Below, one piece after another: positions 16,542-24,829 of a stretch of DNA of 64,000 nucleotides (positions are counted from its first letter, which is position 1; each line of letters starts with the position of its first letter). The stretch lies in NCBI RefSeq assembly GCF_014646235.1, contig NZ_BMNB01000029.1:1-64000 (forward strand), given 5' to 3'. The DNA comes from Micromonospora sonchi. GTDB lineage: Bacteria > Actinomycetota > Actinomycetes > Mycobacteriales > Micromonosporaceae. The notes below the pieces were generated by a model. That model searched no databases, was not told the origin of the DNA, and worked only from the letters and a program-made list of their open reading frames with translations. The translations under genes and the position numbers were made by a program.

Positions 16542-16833
16542 CGCTGCTGTGCCCTTTCCGGAGTGGGGGTGGGGGTGGGGGAAATCTTGCGACTTGGTGG
16601 TTGGGTCCGAGTTCGCTCAGGGCGCGCAGGAGTGGCCCGGCTCGGTGGCGGATCACCCGTCCCTTCGCTGGGAACGTTCACTATCTGATCGACCTGCGCC
16701 GCGTGGCCTTGCCTCCAACGGATGGTTGAGGGGGTGGGAGCGCTCCCGTAATATACCCGACGCAGCTGTTAACGTTCACTCACCTAGCGACAGTCGCCAA
16801 TGTGAAACTGTCATCCCGTCAGGAGGGTGCATT
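16542..16833. promoter_or_regulatory. Divergent promoter region of the GH30 and GH62 genes
   Basis: The 292-bp gap holds both promoters. It contains a CebR-like palindrome (16735-16747), two copies of AACGTTCACT (16673 onwards with one differing base, and 16771-16780, the latter within GTTAACGTT), and an AGGAGG ribosome binding site at 16821-16826 for the GH62 gene. The arrangement suggests LacI-family control by a plant-polysaccharide sugar. Confidence 0.55.
16735..16747. promoter_or_regulatory. CebR-like LacI-family operator
   Basis: TGGGAGCGCTCCC matches 13 of 14 positions of the Streptomyces CebR box TGGGAGCGCTCCCA. It sits about 100 bases upstream of the GH62 start, where a repressor could block both divergent promoters. 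No lacI-type gene is visible in the window. Confidence 0.7.
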
Positions 16834-18214
16834 ATGTTCAGATTCAAGCCCATCAAGGTCGGCCTGGCGTCGGTCGGCGTCGCGTTGCTGGCGTCGGCGG
16901 CGGCCGCCGTGGCGTTGCCGGCCAGTGCCGCGGCGGCGGGTTGTTCGGTGAACTACGCCGTGTCGTCGCAGTGGCAGGAACCTGGGTGATCCGATGACCA
17001 GTTGGACGTTGACGTGGTCCTTCGGCGCCGGGCAGACCGTCCAACAGGCGTGGAACACGACGCTGACCCAGAGCGGTGCCGCGGTCACCGCCAAAAACGT
17101 CAGCTACAACGGCGCCATCCCCACCAACGGCTCCACCTCGTTCGGCTTCAACGGCTCATGGACCAGCAGCAACCCCGTACCCACGAGCTTCGCCCTCAAC
17201 GGCGTGACCTGCACCGGCGGCACCACACCAACCACCCCACCGACCTCCGCACCGCCGCCCCCGACCACCGCGCCGCCGCCTCCGACGACGCCGCCGCCGG
17301 GTGGTACGTGCAATCTTCCGTCGTCGTACCGGTGGTCGTCGTCGGGTGCGTTGGCGCAGCCGAGGTCGGGGTGGGTGTCGTTGAAGGACTTCACGCACGC
17401 GCCGTACAACGGTCAGCACCTGGTGTACGCCACGACGCATGACACGGGTTCGACGTGGGGTTCGATGAACTTTGGTTTGTTCTCGAACTGGAACCAGATG
17501 GGGTCGGCCAGTCAGAACCAGATGCCGTTCGCGGCTGTCGCGCCGAGCTTGTTCTACTTCGCGCCGCGCAACGTCTGGGTGTTGGCCTACCAGTGGGGCG
17601 GCCCGGCGTTCTCGTACCGGACCTCGACGAACCCGGCGAACGTGAACAGTTGGTCGTCGGCGCAGACGTTGTTCTCCGGCAGCATCTCCAACTCCGGCAC
17701 GGGTCCGATCGATCAGGCGGTGATCGGTGACGACCAGAACATGTACCTGTTCTTCGCCGGGGACAACGGCCGGATCTACCGGGCGAGCATGCCGATCGGG
17801 AACTTCCCGGGCAGCTTCGGGTCGAACTACACGACGATCATGACCGACACGACGAACAACCTGTTCGAAGGGGTGCAGGTCTACAAGCTGCAGGGGCAGA
17901 ACCGGTACCTGATGCTGGTCGAGGCGATCGGTTCGCAGGGTCGGTACTTCCGGTCGTTCACGGCCACCAGCCTGGGTGGTACGTGGACGCCGCAGGCGAC
18001 GAGTGAGAGCAACCCCTTCGCGGGTAAGGCCAACAGCGGCGCGACCTGGACCAACGACATCAGCCACGGTGAGTTGATCCGCAGCAACGCCGACCAGACC
18101 ATGACCATCGACCCCTGCAACCTGCAACTGCTCTACCAGGGGCGTTCCCCCAGCTCCGGCGGCGACTACGGCCTCCTGCCCTACCGCCCGGGTCTGCTGA
18201 CCCTGCAACGGTGA
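16834..18214 (+). pseudogene. CBM2-GH62 arabinofuranosidase gene with the same CBM lesion
   Basis: AGGAGG precedes ATG 16834, which encodes a signal peptide (MFRFKPIKVGLASVGVALLA, cleaved near ASAAAAG) and the first CBM2 strand, then stops at TGA 16987-16989 after SSQWQEPG. An ATG at 16994 restarts the frame: rest of CBM2, a Pro-rich linker ([12 protein letters not shown]) and a GH62 domain from about 17310 to 18214. Catalytic candidates are Asp in [10 protein letters not shown], Asp in [11 protein letters not shown] and Glu in [12 protein letters not shown]62 enzymes remove arabinose side chains from xylan. As written the catalytic part lacks a signal peptide. Stop and restart lie only 4 bases apart, so re-initiation is possible but would give a cytoplasmic product. 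Confidence 0.8.
16936..17241 (+). repeat. Inverted repeat, right arm (CBM2 coding region of the GH62 gene)
   Basis: This is the partner of 16124-16430. It starts at GCGGGTTGTTCGGTGAAC and ends in the Pro/Thr linker. The near identity over a module where paralogues normally differ widely suggests recent duplication or gene conversion. Confidence 0.85.
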
Positions 18215-18268
18215 CGAACTGGTGATGGTCAGGTTATTGGCGCGTCAAGGCGCGCCGCGGATGTGAAG

Positions 18269-18329
18269 CAGCGGAGCTCCGGTGAAGAGGGTCGTCTCAC
18301 CAAGACACCCGGGACCAGGAGCTCCGCTG
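18269..18329 (+). terminator. Long-loop inverted repeat followed by TTTT
   Basis: CAGCGGAGCTCC (18269-18280) pairs perfectly with GGAGCTCCGCTG (18318-18329) and is followed by TTTT. The 37-base loop contains further short complementarity. It lies between the GH62 stop and the convergent methyltransferase, so a termination role is likely; the long loop also resembles an intergenic repeat element. Confidence 0.5.
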
Positions 18330-18342
18330 TTTTCCGCTCGGC

Positions 18343-18951
18343 TCACCCTGCGGTCGCGAGTGCGGCGATGGCGGCGTGTGGCCGATGGGTGCCTTCGCTG
18401 GGCCGCTGTAGGCGCTCCACGTCCGTGAAGCCGGCTTGCGCCAGTCGTTCGGAGAACTCGTCAACGGGCCAGCGATAGGCGGTCACGACCTTGTGGTCGA
18501 AGGCGGCGACCTCATCACCCACGAAGAAGCCAACCACCAACGTCCCATCCGGGGTCATTACTCGCCGGAACTCAGCGAGCACGCCGTCGAGGTCGTTCGG
18601 CGGCAGATGGATCAACGAGCCCCAGGCCAGGATGCCGGCGATCGAGTGGTCGGCAACGGCGAGATCGTCCATCGATCCGAGTTGGTAGCTACCGGTCGGG
18701 TGCGCTGCCTGCGCGTGGGCGATGAACTCGGGGACCATGTCGATTCCCGTTGCGTCGGCGCCCAGTGAGCGAAGGTGGTCGGTGATGTGGCCAGGCCCGC
18801 AGCCCAGATCGAGCACCGTGCCGGGTCGCCCCGCCAGATGCCGGCCGATGAAGGCGAGGTCGTCGGGGTGTACCTGCTGGCTCGTCCCGAACAGCCCGAT
18901 GTAGAGCTCCGCGACGGATGCGTACGCCTGCCGGACCTGCTCCCTGTTCAC
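18343..18951 (-). CDS. Class I SAM-dependent methyltransferase
   Basis: The product is 202 aa. It has the Rossmann motif I (VLDLGCGPGHITDHL), the acidic residue binding ribose (GADATGIDMVPEFI), motif II (SMDDLAVADHSIAGILAWGS) and a post-motif helix (FRRVMTPDGTLVVGFF). It matches small methyltransferases of the Methyltransf_25/11 group; the substrate is unknown. The start is GTG 18951. It is followed on the minus strand by the GH62 terminator region and preceded by the esterase gene stop only 34 bases away, so it may be co-transcribed with the esterase gene. Confidence 0.85.
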   Translation of the reverse strand: MNREQVRQAYASVAELYIGLFGTSQQVHPDDLAFIGRHLAGRPGTVLDLGCGPGHITDHLRSLGADATGIDMVPEFIAHAQAAHPTGSYQLGSMDDLAVADHSIAGILAWGSLIHLPPNDLDGVLAEFRRVMTPDGTLVVGFFVGDEVAAFDHKVVTAYRWPVDEFSERLAQAGFTDVERLQRPSEGTHRPHAAIAALATAG

Positions 18952-18985
18952 CAGGCGATCATATGAGCACTACGAAACCTGATGG

Positions 18986-20560
18986 TCAGCTGCGGCGCGC
19001 TGCGCGCTCGTGGCGGTCGACTGCGCGGGCGTGGGCGATCGCGAGCACCCGGTCGATCTCGGGCAGCATCTGCGGGCCGGGCATGACGACGCTACCGAAG
19101 CCGTACAGCGCGTAGCCGGGGTGCGGCACGACGATGTCCAGTCTGGCGAAGTCGAATTCGTGCCGGTGGTCCTCGAAGTCCCCGGGTGGGAAGCCGAACA
19201 GTGCCTCGAATTCGGCCCGGCCCAGGTCGAGGTTGAGGCGGAACACGCCGGGGCGGTCGAGCTCCGAGGCCTCGTCGAAGCCGGGCACGTTCTGTTCGAC
19301 GATGGTGGCGAACGGCTGGCGCCGGTCCGGGCCGACGTAGAAGAACCGGTCGCCCCAGGAGCCCTCGGGTGATCCGTTCTCCTTGCTCGCCACGAGCTGC
19401 TCGACGCCGGGCAGTGCGCGGATCCGATCGGCGAGCATGGCCGCGTCGACGCCAGTCGGGATGTGCAGCACCGCGTCGGCGTTGTCGATGGTGGCCTCAT
19501 CGAGCGGGAAGTAGCGGTAGTCGTGAGTTCTGCGCTCGGCCGGTTCCGCCTCGGATGCGTGGACGTACCGGGGAAGGTTGGACCCCTGCTGGAGTCTGCC
19601 TTCGTAAGTGGTCGGGGCGGGTGCCTCGATGCCGAGTGCGGGGCTCGCGCCGAGGCTGCCGACGATCACCGCGTACCGGTCGCCGAGCAGCGATGCGATG
19701 ATCGCGCCGGCCCCGGCCCAGGACACGTCCCTACCGGCCATCGTCATCGTGCTCAGGTGGCGTTGGAGGTGCGCGTTGTGCGCGAAGACCAGCGTGGGTC
19801 CGCGGTCTGCCTCGGCCGCGCGGATCGCCAGCAGGTTCTCGGCCATCAACGCGTCCCGGACCCCGGCCAGGCGGGCGAAGCGTTCCTCACGCGGCAGAGG
19901 TGCGGCGGCTGCGGCGTGGTAGCGCAGCACGGCGAGCGCGGACGTGACGTGTACGAACGCCGCCTGCCAGCCCTCGGTCCGTCGGGGTGCCTGCAGGTAG
20001 AGCTCGGTCAGCAGGTCGTCGGCGATCACCCGCAGGTGCTGGGCGTCCGCCGAGCGCCCGATCGACCTGCCGGGCTCCCAGATCGCGGCCGTGTCGCTCC
20101 ACCGGCCCTCGTCGCCGACCAGGTCGTCGATCTCCGCTGATCGGTCGAGGCCGAGGAAGTCGCAGACCTGGGTGAGGTGGCGCCGTGGACTCGGGGCACC
20201 CTCGGTCTCCAGCGGGGCGTCGAAGCCGTGGAACGTCAGGTGCTCGGAAGCCGGCCGCCCGGCGTTCCACTCGCGCATCCGCAGCAGCAGGTCGCGGTTG
20301 GCCGGGGCGGCGCCGAACCCGTGACTGAATCCATCGGCGAGCGCACGGTCGAGCGTGACGGTCGCGGAGCCCTGGACGAACTCGTCGGCGATCAGCCCCG
20401 CGGCCCGGTCGCTTTCCAGCGCGATCGACCGGTAGCCATGTTCGGCCAGCGACATGAAGGTTTCGTTACGGATCTGCAGGAACGCGGACTCGCCATGCGT
20501 CGGCTCGCCGAGCGCGAGCAGGGTCGGCGGTACGGCAAACAGGTCGAGAAGAGTGGTCAT
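18986..20560 (-). CDS. Erythromycin esterase-family protein
   Basis: The product is 524 aa. It carries the EreA/B hallmarks: LALGEPTHGESAFLQIRNE near the N-terminus with the catalytic-type His, a conserved acidic site (IALESDRAAG) and a later His cluster (LVFAHNAHLQRHLSTM). Family members hydrolyse the macrolide lactone ring (Ere) or other succinoglycan or ester substrates; resistance activity cannot be asserted from sequence. ATG 20560 abuts a 54-bp divergent promoter shared with a double-MerR regulator, a recurrent gene pairing in actinomycetes. Confidence 0.88.
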   Translation of the reverse strand: MTTLLDLFAVPPTLLALGEPTHGESAFLQIRNETFMSLAEHGYRSIALESDRAAGLIADEFVQGSATVTLDRALADGFSHGFGAAPANRDLLLRMREWNAGRPASEHLTFHGFDAPLETEGAPSPRRHLTQVCDFLGLDRSAEIDDLVGDEGRWSDTAAIWEPGRSIGRSADAQHLRVIADDLLTELYLQAPRRTEGWQAAFVHVTSALAVLRYHAAAAAPLPREERFARLAGVRDALMAENLLAIRAAEADRGPTLVFAHNAHLQRHLSTMTMAGRDVSWAGAGAIIASLLGDRYAVIVGSLGASPALGIEAPAPTTYEGRLQQGSNLPRYVHASEAEPAERRTHDYRYFPLDEATIDNADAVLHIPTGVDAAMLADRIRALPGVEQLVASKENGSPEGSWGDRFFYVGPDRRQPFATIVEQNVPGFDEASELDRPGVFRLNLDLGRAEFEALFGFPPGDFEDHRHEFDFARLDIVVPHPGYALYGFGSVVMPGPQMLPEIDRVLAIAHARAVDRHERAARRS

Positions 20561-20564
20561 TGCA

Positions 20565-20592
20565 TCAACCGTATCGTTGAACCAGCGGTTGA
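20565..20592. promoter_or_regulatory. Palindromic operator between the esterase and TioE-type genes
   Basis: TCAACCG (20565-20571) and CGGTTGA (20586-20592) form a perfect 7-bp inverted repeat with 14 bases between, and CGTTGAACC lies inside. MerR regulators bind such spaced palindromes within promoters. It fills most of the divergent gap, so one site could control both genes. Confidence 0.6.
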
Positions 20593-20614
20593 AACTTACG
20601 AGCGATGGAGCGCG

Positions 20615-21367
20615 GTGACAGCCACGAAACCCTCCAACCCGGGGGTATGCCGACCAGTCGACCTCGCGCGCCGCCACGGCCTGTCCGCGCAGGCCGTGCG
20701 CAACTACGAACGAGATGGTGTGCTGCCGCCGGCCCGGCGCAGCCCGACCGGCTACCGCCGGTTCACCGAGGTGCACGCCAAGGCGCTCAGCGCCTACCTG
20801 GCGCTGATCGCCGGCCACGGCTACCCGGCCAGCGGCGAGATCATGCGTGCCGTCAACCGAGGCGAGATGGACCTGGCGTTGCGTACGATCGACCGCAGCC
20901 ATGCCCTGTTGCAGCGCGACCGGGAGACCCTGGACGCGGTCGAGGCGGCGGTCGCGATTCTGACCGCGACAGATCCACAACCGCAGGGCCGGAAAGTTGT
21001 GCCGATCAGCGTGCTGGCACATCGGCTCGACGTACGGCCCGCGACCCTGCGCAAGTGGGAGCGGGCCGGGATCCTGCAGCCGGCGCGCGACCCGGCCACC
21101 CGCCACCGCCGCTACTCGCCGGACGACGTCCGCGACGCGGAACTCGCCCACCTGCTGCGCCGCGGCGGGTACCGGCTCGATCACATCGCCGGCGTGCTGC
21201 GCCGGGTGCGCGACGCCGGTGGGGCCGAACCATTCGCCGCATCGCTGCACCAGTGGCGGGGACGGCTCACCGAGCGCGGCCAGGCCATGCTCACCGGGGC
21301 TGCCCGGCTCGCCGAGTACATCGACGAAATCAACAGGTTACCCACCGCGCGGACCGGTTCGTACTGA
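20615..21367 (+). CDS. TioE-family regulator with two MerR-type DNA-binding domains
   Basis: The product is 250 aa from GTG 20615 (GGAG upstream). The first MerR winged helix lies at about residues 12-60 (VDLARRHGLSAQAVRNYERD, then GYRRFTEVHAKAL) and a second at about 128-195 (VLAHRLDVRPATLRKWERAG, then RHRRYSPDDVRDAEL). The two are linked by a helical stretch. TioE-type proteins from thiocoraline-producing Micromonospora show this duplication. It probably represses or activates the divergent erythromycin esterase gene; the effector is unknown. Confidence 0.9.
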   Translation: MTATKPSNPGVCRPVDLARRHGLSAQAVRNYERDGVLPPARRSPTGYRRFTEVHAKALSAYLALIAGHGYPASGEIMRAVNRGEMDLALRTIDRSHALLQRDRETLDAVEAAVAILTATDPQPQGRKVVPISVLAHRLDVRPATLRKWERAGILQPARDPATRHRRYSPDDVRDAELAHLLRRGGYRLDHIAGVLRRVRDAGGAEPFAASLHQWRGRLTERGQAMLTGAARLAEYIDEINRLPTARTGSY

Positions 21368-21499
21368 CCAGGCTGCGGCGCATCGTCGGATGCCCGCTGG
21401 TCGGTAACCCGACTTGGCTACGCCAAACCGTCGGCTCTCGGTGTCTGATGCTCGCACCGTCCCGACCTCCCGGGACGCTTTCCACAATGGAGGTTCGCG

Positions 21500-23110
21500 T
21501 TGCGTTCGAGAGTCGCCCGAAGGGTCATGGCGGGTACCCTCGCCCTTTTCGGCGCCCTGGTCGGCGCCGTCTTCGTGACGGCAGGGCCCGCGTCAGCCAC
21601 CCCGATCCGGAACAACACGCCCTGGTCGATTCTGTTGTGCCGGTTCAGCGACCGGCCCGCCACCCCGCAGCCGGCGTCGTTCTTCGCCAACTTCCTCACC
21701 TCGACGGGTGCGGGCACCGGCGGCGTGGCCGACTACTTCACCGACCAGTCGGGCGGTCGGGTCTCACTGGCCGGCTCGGCCGTGCGGGGCTGGTACACGA
21801 TGTCCTGGACGCTGGACCAGTACCGGACCATCGACCGGTGGACGCGGATCCAGCGGTGCGTCGACACTGCGGCGGCCAACGGCTACACCGTGCCGGCCGG
21901 TCACCGGATCGCCGTGATGCTCAACGACTGGGTCGACTCGGGCGCCTCCGGCGGCCGGGTGCTGCTCGACCCCGGCGCGTGGAACGTCGGCTTCGCCGCG
22001 CACGAGATGCTGCACGGCATGGGCCTGGGCCACTCGTTCTCCAACGACACCACGTACCAGAACGCGTCCTGGTCACAGCCGGGCGAGTACGACGATCCGT
22101 GGGACGAGATGAGCGCGATGCACATCTACGCCTTCGGCACGGCGAACTACGGCACCAGCGCGGTCGGGCTCAACGGCCCGCACCGGGACGAACTCGGCTG
22201 GCTGCCGAGCAACCGGATCTTCACGATGGGCGCGGACGGGGTCGGCTCGCGAACCATCTCACTTGCCGCGTTGGAGACGCCGGCGGCGGCCGGACCGCAG
22301 CTCGTCCGGATTCCGTTCAACCCCGGTGACCTGTTCAACTACTACACCGTCGAGTACCGCCGTAAGACCGGTTGGAGTGCCGCCATCCCGGCCGACACCG
22401 TCCTGCTGCACGAGGTCCGTAACGGCACCCCGTACCTGCTGCGCACCGGAGCCGGCGGCGGCCCCGCGCAGTCGCTCAACGCCGACGGGGTCCAGATCAG
22501 CGTGAACAGCCGCGCCGGCAACAACGCGACCGTCACCATCACCACCGATATCATCAACCGCTGCCTGCAGGGGTACGTCTGGCGCGCGGCCCGCCCCAGC
22601 GACCTGGTCTGCGTGACCGGTGCGACCCGCAGCCAGGTCGCCGCCGACAACGCGGTGGCCGCGTCGCGCTGGGTCAACGGGGCGTCGGGGCCGCACACCT
22701 GCATCTCCGGCTACGTCTGGCGGGAGGCGTTCGCCGGTGACGATGTCTGCGTCACCGGCGCCCAGCGCACCCAGGCCGCCGCCGACAACGCCGCCGCGGC
22801 GAGCCGACGCAACCCGGCCCGGCTGGTGAGCGGGCCGAACGCCTGCGTCAGCGGCTACGTGTGGCGCGGCGCCGACCAGTCCGACTACGTCTGCGTGACC
22901 GGTGCGACCCGCAGCCAGGTCGCCGCCGACAACGCGGTGGCCGCGTCGCGCTGGGTCAACGGGGCGTACGGGCCGCACACCTGCATCTCCGGGTACGTCT
23001 GGCGGGATGCGTTCATCGGTGACGATGTCTGCGTCCTCGGCACCCAGCGCACCCAGGCCGCGGCCGACAACGCCGCCGCGGCGAGCCGGGTCCTGCGTCC
23101 CGGAGGCTGA
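21500..23110 (+). CDS. Secreted zinc metalloprotease with four C-terminal repeats
   Basis: The product is 536 aa from TTG 21500 with GGAGG about 8 bases upstream. A signal peptide (basic start, then GTLALFGALVGAVFVTAG, cleaved near ASA) leads into a protease domain with the zinc motif HEMLHGMGLGH (about residues 168-178) and a candidate Met-turn (DEMSAMH), so it is metzincin- or M6-like. The last 180 residues are four copies of a unit of about 45 residues with the core GYVWRxAxxxDxVCVTG and AADNAxAASR. No propeptide is obvious. It is a stand-alone gene ended by a strong hairpin. Confidence 0.85.
   Translation: MRSRVARRVMAGTLALFGALVGAVFVTAGPASATPIRNNTPWSILLCRFSDRPATPQPASFFANFLTSTGAGTGGVADYFTDQSGGRVSLAGSAVRGWYTMSWTLDQYRTIDRWTRIQRCVDTAAANGYTVPAGHRIAVMLNDWVDSGASGGRVLLDPGAWNVGFAAHEMLHGMGLGHSFSNDTTYQNASWSQPGEYDDPWDEMSAMHIYAFGTANYGTSAVGLNGPHRDELGWLPSNRIFTMGADGVGSRTISLAALETPAAAGPQLVRIPFNPGDLFNYYTVEYRRKTGWSAAIPADTVLLHEVRNGTPYLLRTGAGGGPAQSLNADGVQISVNSRAGNNATVTITTDIINRCLQGYVWRAARPSDLVCVTGATRSQVAADNAVAASRWVNGASGPHTCISGYVWREAFAGDDVCVTGAQRTQAAADNAAAASRRNPARLVSGPNACVSGYVWRGADQSDYVCVTGATRSQVAADNAVAASRWVNGAYGPHTCISGYVWRDAFIGDDVCVLGTQRTQAAADNAAAASRVLRPGG
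22562..23100 (+). repeat. Four coding repeats; units 3-4 duplicate units 1-2
   Basis: Units start at CLQGYVWR, CISGYVWR, CVSGYVWR and CISGYVWR. Units 1 and 3 share a nearly identical stretch of about 75 bases (GTCTGCGTGACCGGTGCGAC onwards at about 22609 and 22892), and units 2 and 4 are similarly close, while 1 and 2 differ more. This implies a recent doubling of a two-unit block. Confidence 0.85.
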
Positions 23111-23125
23111 CCGCCCGCTTCAGGC

Positions 23126-23165
23126 CCTCGTGGATCCCGCCGCTGGCACGGCGGGATCCACGAGG
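23126..23165. terminator. Bidirectional stem-loop
   Basis: CCTCGTGGATCCCGCCG and CGGCGGGATCCACGAGG are perfectly complementary over 17 bp with a 6-base loop. It separates the convergent protease and glycosyltransferase genes. Confidence 0.8.
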
Positions 23166-23175
23166 CTGATGCTGT

Positions 23176-24657
23176 CTATCGCGGCGCCCAGCGCCACACC
23201 GTCTCCGAGCCACCGCCGCTGCGTACCTGTTGCCGCTCTGGCGGCCCGAGCATCTCGGTCAACGCGGTACCGAGTTGCTCGCAGCGCTCACCGAAGGGGC
23301 GGAAGCCGTAGCGGGGCACCAACCAGACCGCTCCGCCGCCGGGTCCGGCCGCCACCTGCCGGGCCAGCTCGGCCGGGTCCTGAGTCTCGATCCGCTGCCG
23401 GTAGTCGGTCCAGTCCAGCCGGCCCGGCCACTCCTGCTCGGGAAAGCTGAGCAGTCGCGGCCGATGACGCAGCCGCCGGATGACGTCGGGCCCGAGCTGA
23501 TCGGGGCAGAAGACCACCGTGTCGGCGTCGGTGACCTGCCGGTTGAGCAGACCAGCGACGGCCCCGGCGTCGGTGCGGGGGCGGGCCACCAGCACGGCGT
23601 CCACCGCCAGCCAGGAGATCGCCAAACCGGCGACCACCAGGATCATCCAGAACCTCGGCAGCAGCGCCGCGCCGACCCCGAGCACCAGCACCGCCAGGGG
23701 TAGCACGACCGCGGCGTACCGGGTGACCACCGCCGACCCGGTGAGCCAGGCCACCGCGACGGCGAGCAGCAGGGTGGCGGCGCCGGTTCCGCCGATCAGG
23801 CGGGCCCGACGGCCGTCCGCGACTGCTCCCCACGTCATGAGCGGCCAGGTGACCAGCACCAGCGCGCTGGCGACGGACACGCCGGCGGTCGACCACTCGG
23901 TCACCACGGAGAGCAGGACCTTGGTGCCGCTGCGTCCCATCCAGGGCGTACCGGTGTGCTGGCTCTGGTACAGGAACGTCGGAAGCCAGGGAAGGAACGG
24001 CACGGCCCCGGCGGCCAGCCCACCGAGGCTCCACCAGGCTGCGCGGGAACGCTTCCGCAGCAGCGACACCAGCAGGCCGGCTCCGACCACGGCGTACAGG
24101 AAGAGCGCCCAGTAGTGGGTGAGCAACAGCAGGCCGGTGACGACAGCCAGGCCGAGCGCCCGGGCCGGACCGGGGCGTCGGCGGACCCCGTCCAGGGCGA
24201 GGACGCCGAGCAGCACGAGCAGGATCACCAGAGCGTACGGGCGGGCCTCGGTCGCATAGCGCACCAGCCACGGATTGCCGGCCGCGAGAATCAGCGTGAC
24301 CAGACCCGCGTTCGAGGGGCGGGCCGCGACGTACCAGAGCGGCAACGCGGCGGCGGCGAACAACCCGGAGAGGCTGCGCACCGCCCAGTCTCCGGTGCCC
24401 ACCAGCCCCATCCAGCCGTGCAGCAGCAGGTAGTACAGCGGTGGGGCGCCGTCGCCGCGCAGCGCCGCGAACATCTCAGGCAGCGGCAGTCGGGCGATCG
24501 CCACGCTCTGCGCCTCGTCCAGCCAGAGCGGGGAGGTGGCGCAGAAACGCAGCACAAGGCCGGCAGCGAGCACCAGCGCGACGAGCGCGATCAGCACCTT
24601 CCCGCCCGAGGATCCCGGCCACCTGGCCACCGGCGTACGCCGGCGCGCGGCGCTCAT
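23176..24657 (-). CDS. GT-C glycosyltransferase (family 39/PMT-like)
   Basis: The product is 493 aa. It has a basic N-terminus, then about ten hydrophobic segments up to residue 375, and a soluble C-terminal domain (about 380-493). The first extracytoplasmic loop has the GT-C acidic motif (LWLDEAQSVAIARLP), and an extended HYWALF segment follows later. Such enzymes move mannose or other sugars from polyprenyl-phosphate carriers to exported proteins or glycans. Acceptor and donor are unknown. The start is ATG 24657. The GH43 gene lies upstream on the same strand. Confidence 0.85.
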   Translation of the reverse strand: MSAARRRTPVARWPGSSGGKVLIALVALVLAAGLVLRFCATSPLWLDEAQSVAIARLPLPEMFAALRGDGAPPLYYLLLHGWMGLVGTGDWAVRSLSGLFAAAALPLWYVAARPSNAGLVTLILAAGNPWLVRYATEARPYALVILLVLLGVLALDGVRRRPGPARALGLAVVTGLLLLTHYWALFLYAVVGAGLLVSLLRKRSRAAWWSLGGLAAGAVPFLPWLPTFLYQSQHTGTPWMGRSGTKVLLSVVTEWSTAGVSVASALVLVTWPLMTWGAVADGRRARLIGGTGAATLLLAVAVAWLTGSAVVTRYAAVVLPLAVLVLGVGAALLPRFWMILVVAGLAISWLAVDAVLVARPRTDAGAVAGLLNRQVTDADTVVFCPDQLGPDVIRRLRHRPRLLSFPEQEWPGRLDWTDYRQRIETQDPAELARQVAAGPGGGAVWLVPRYGFRPFGERCEQLGTALTEMLGPPERQQVRSGGGSETVWRWAPR

Positions 24658-24829
24658 CGCCGACCCTGATCCGCCCTCGGACCGGTCGGGGCCGCCCGGC
24701 CACCGCCGCCCGAGCGGTACGTCATTCCACTGCCTTTCCCCGCGCCGTTGGTCACCGACGGCGGTGGCTTCCCCGATTCGGGCGCGCCGAACCGCAGTGA
24801 TCCGCCGAGTTCGCAGGGGGCCGTCCCGG

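Noticed and set aside
22562-23100. Possible CRISPR or mobile repeat
   Set aside because: The repeats are in frame, about 140 bp long and encode a continuous protein tail.
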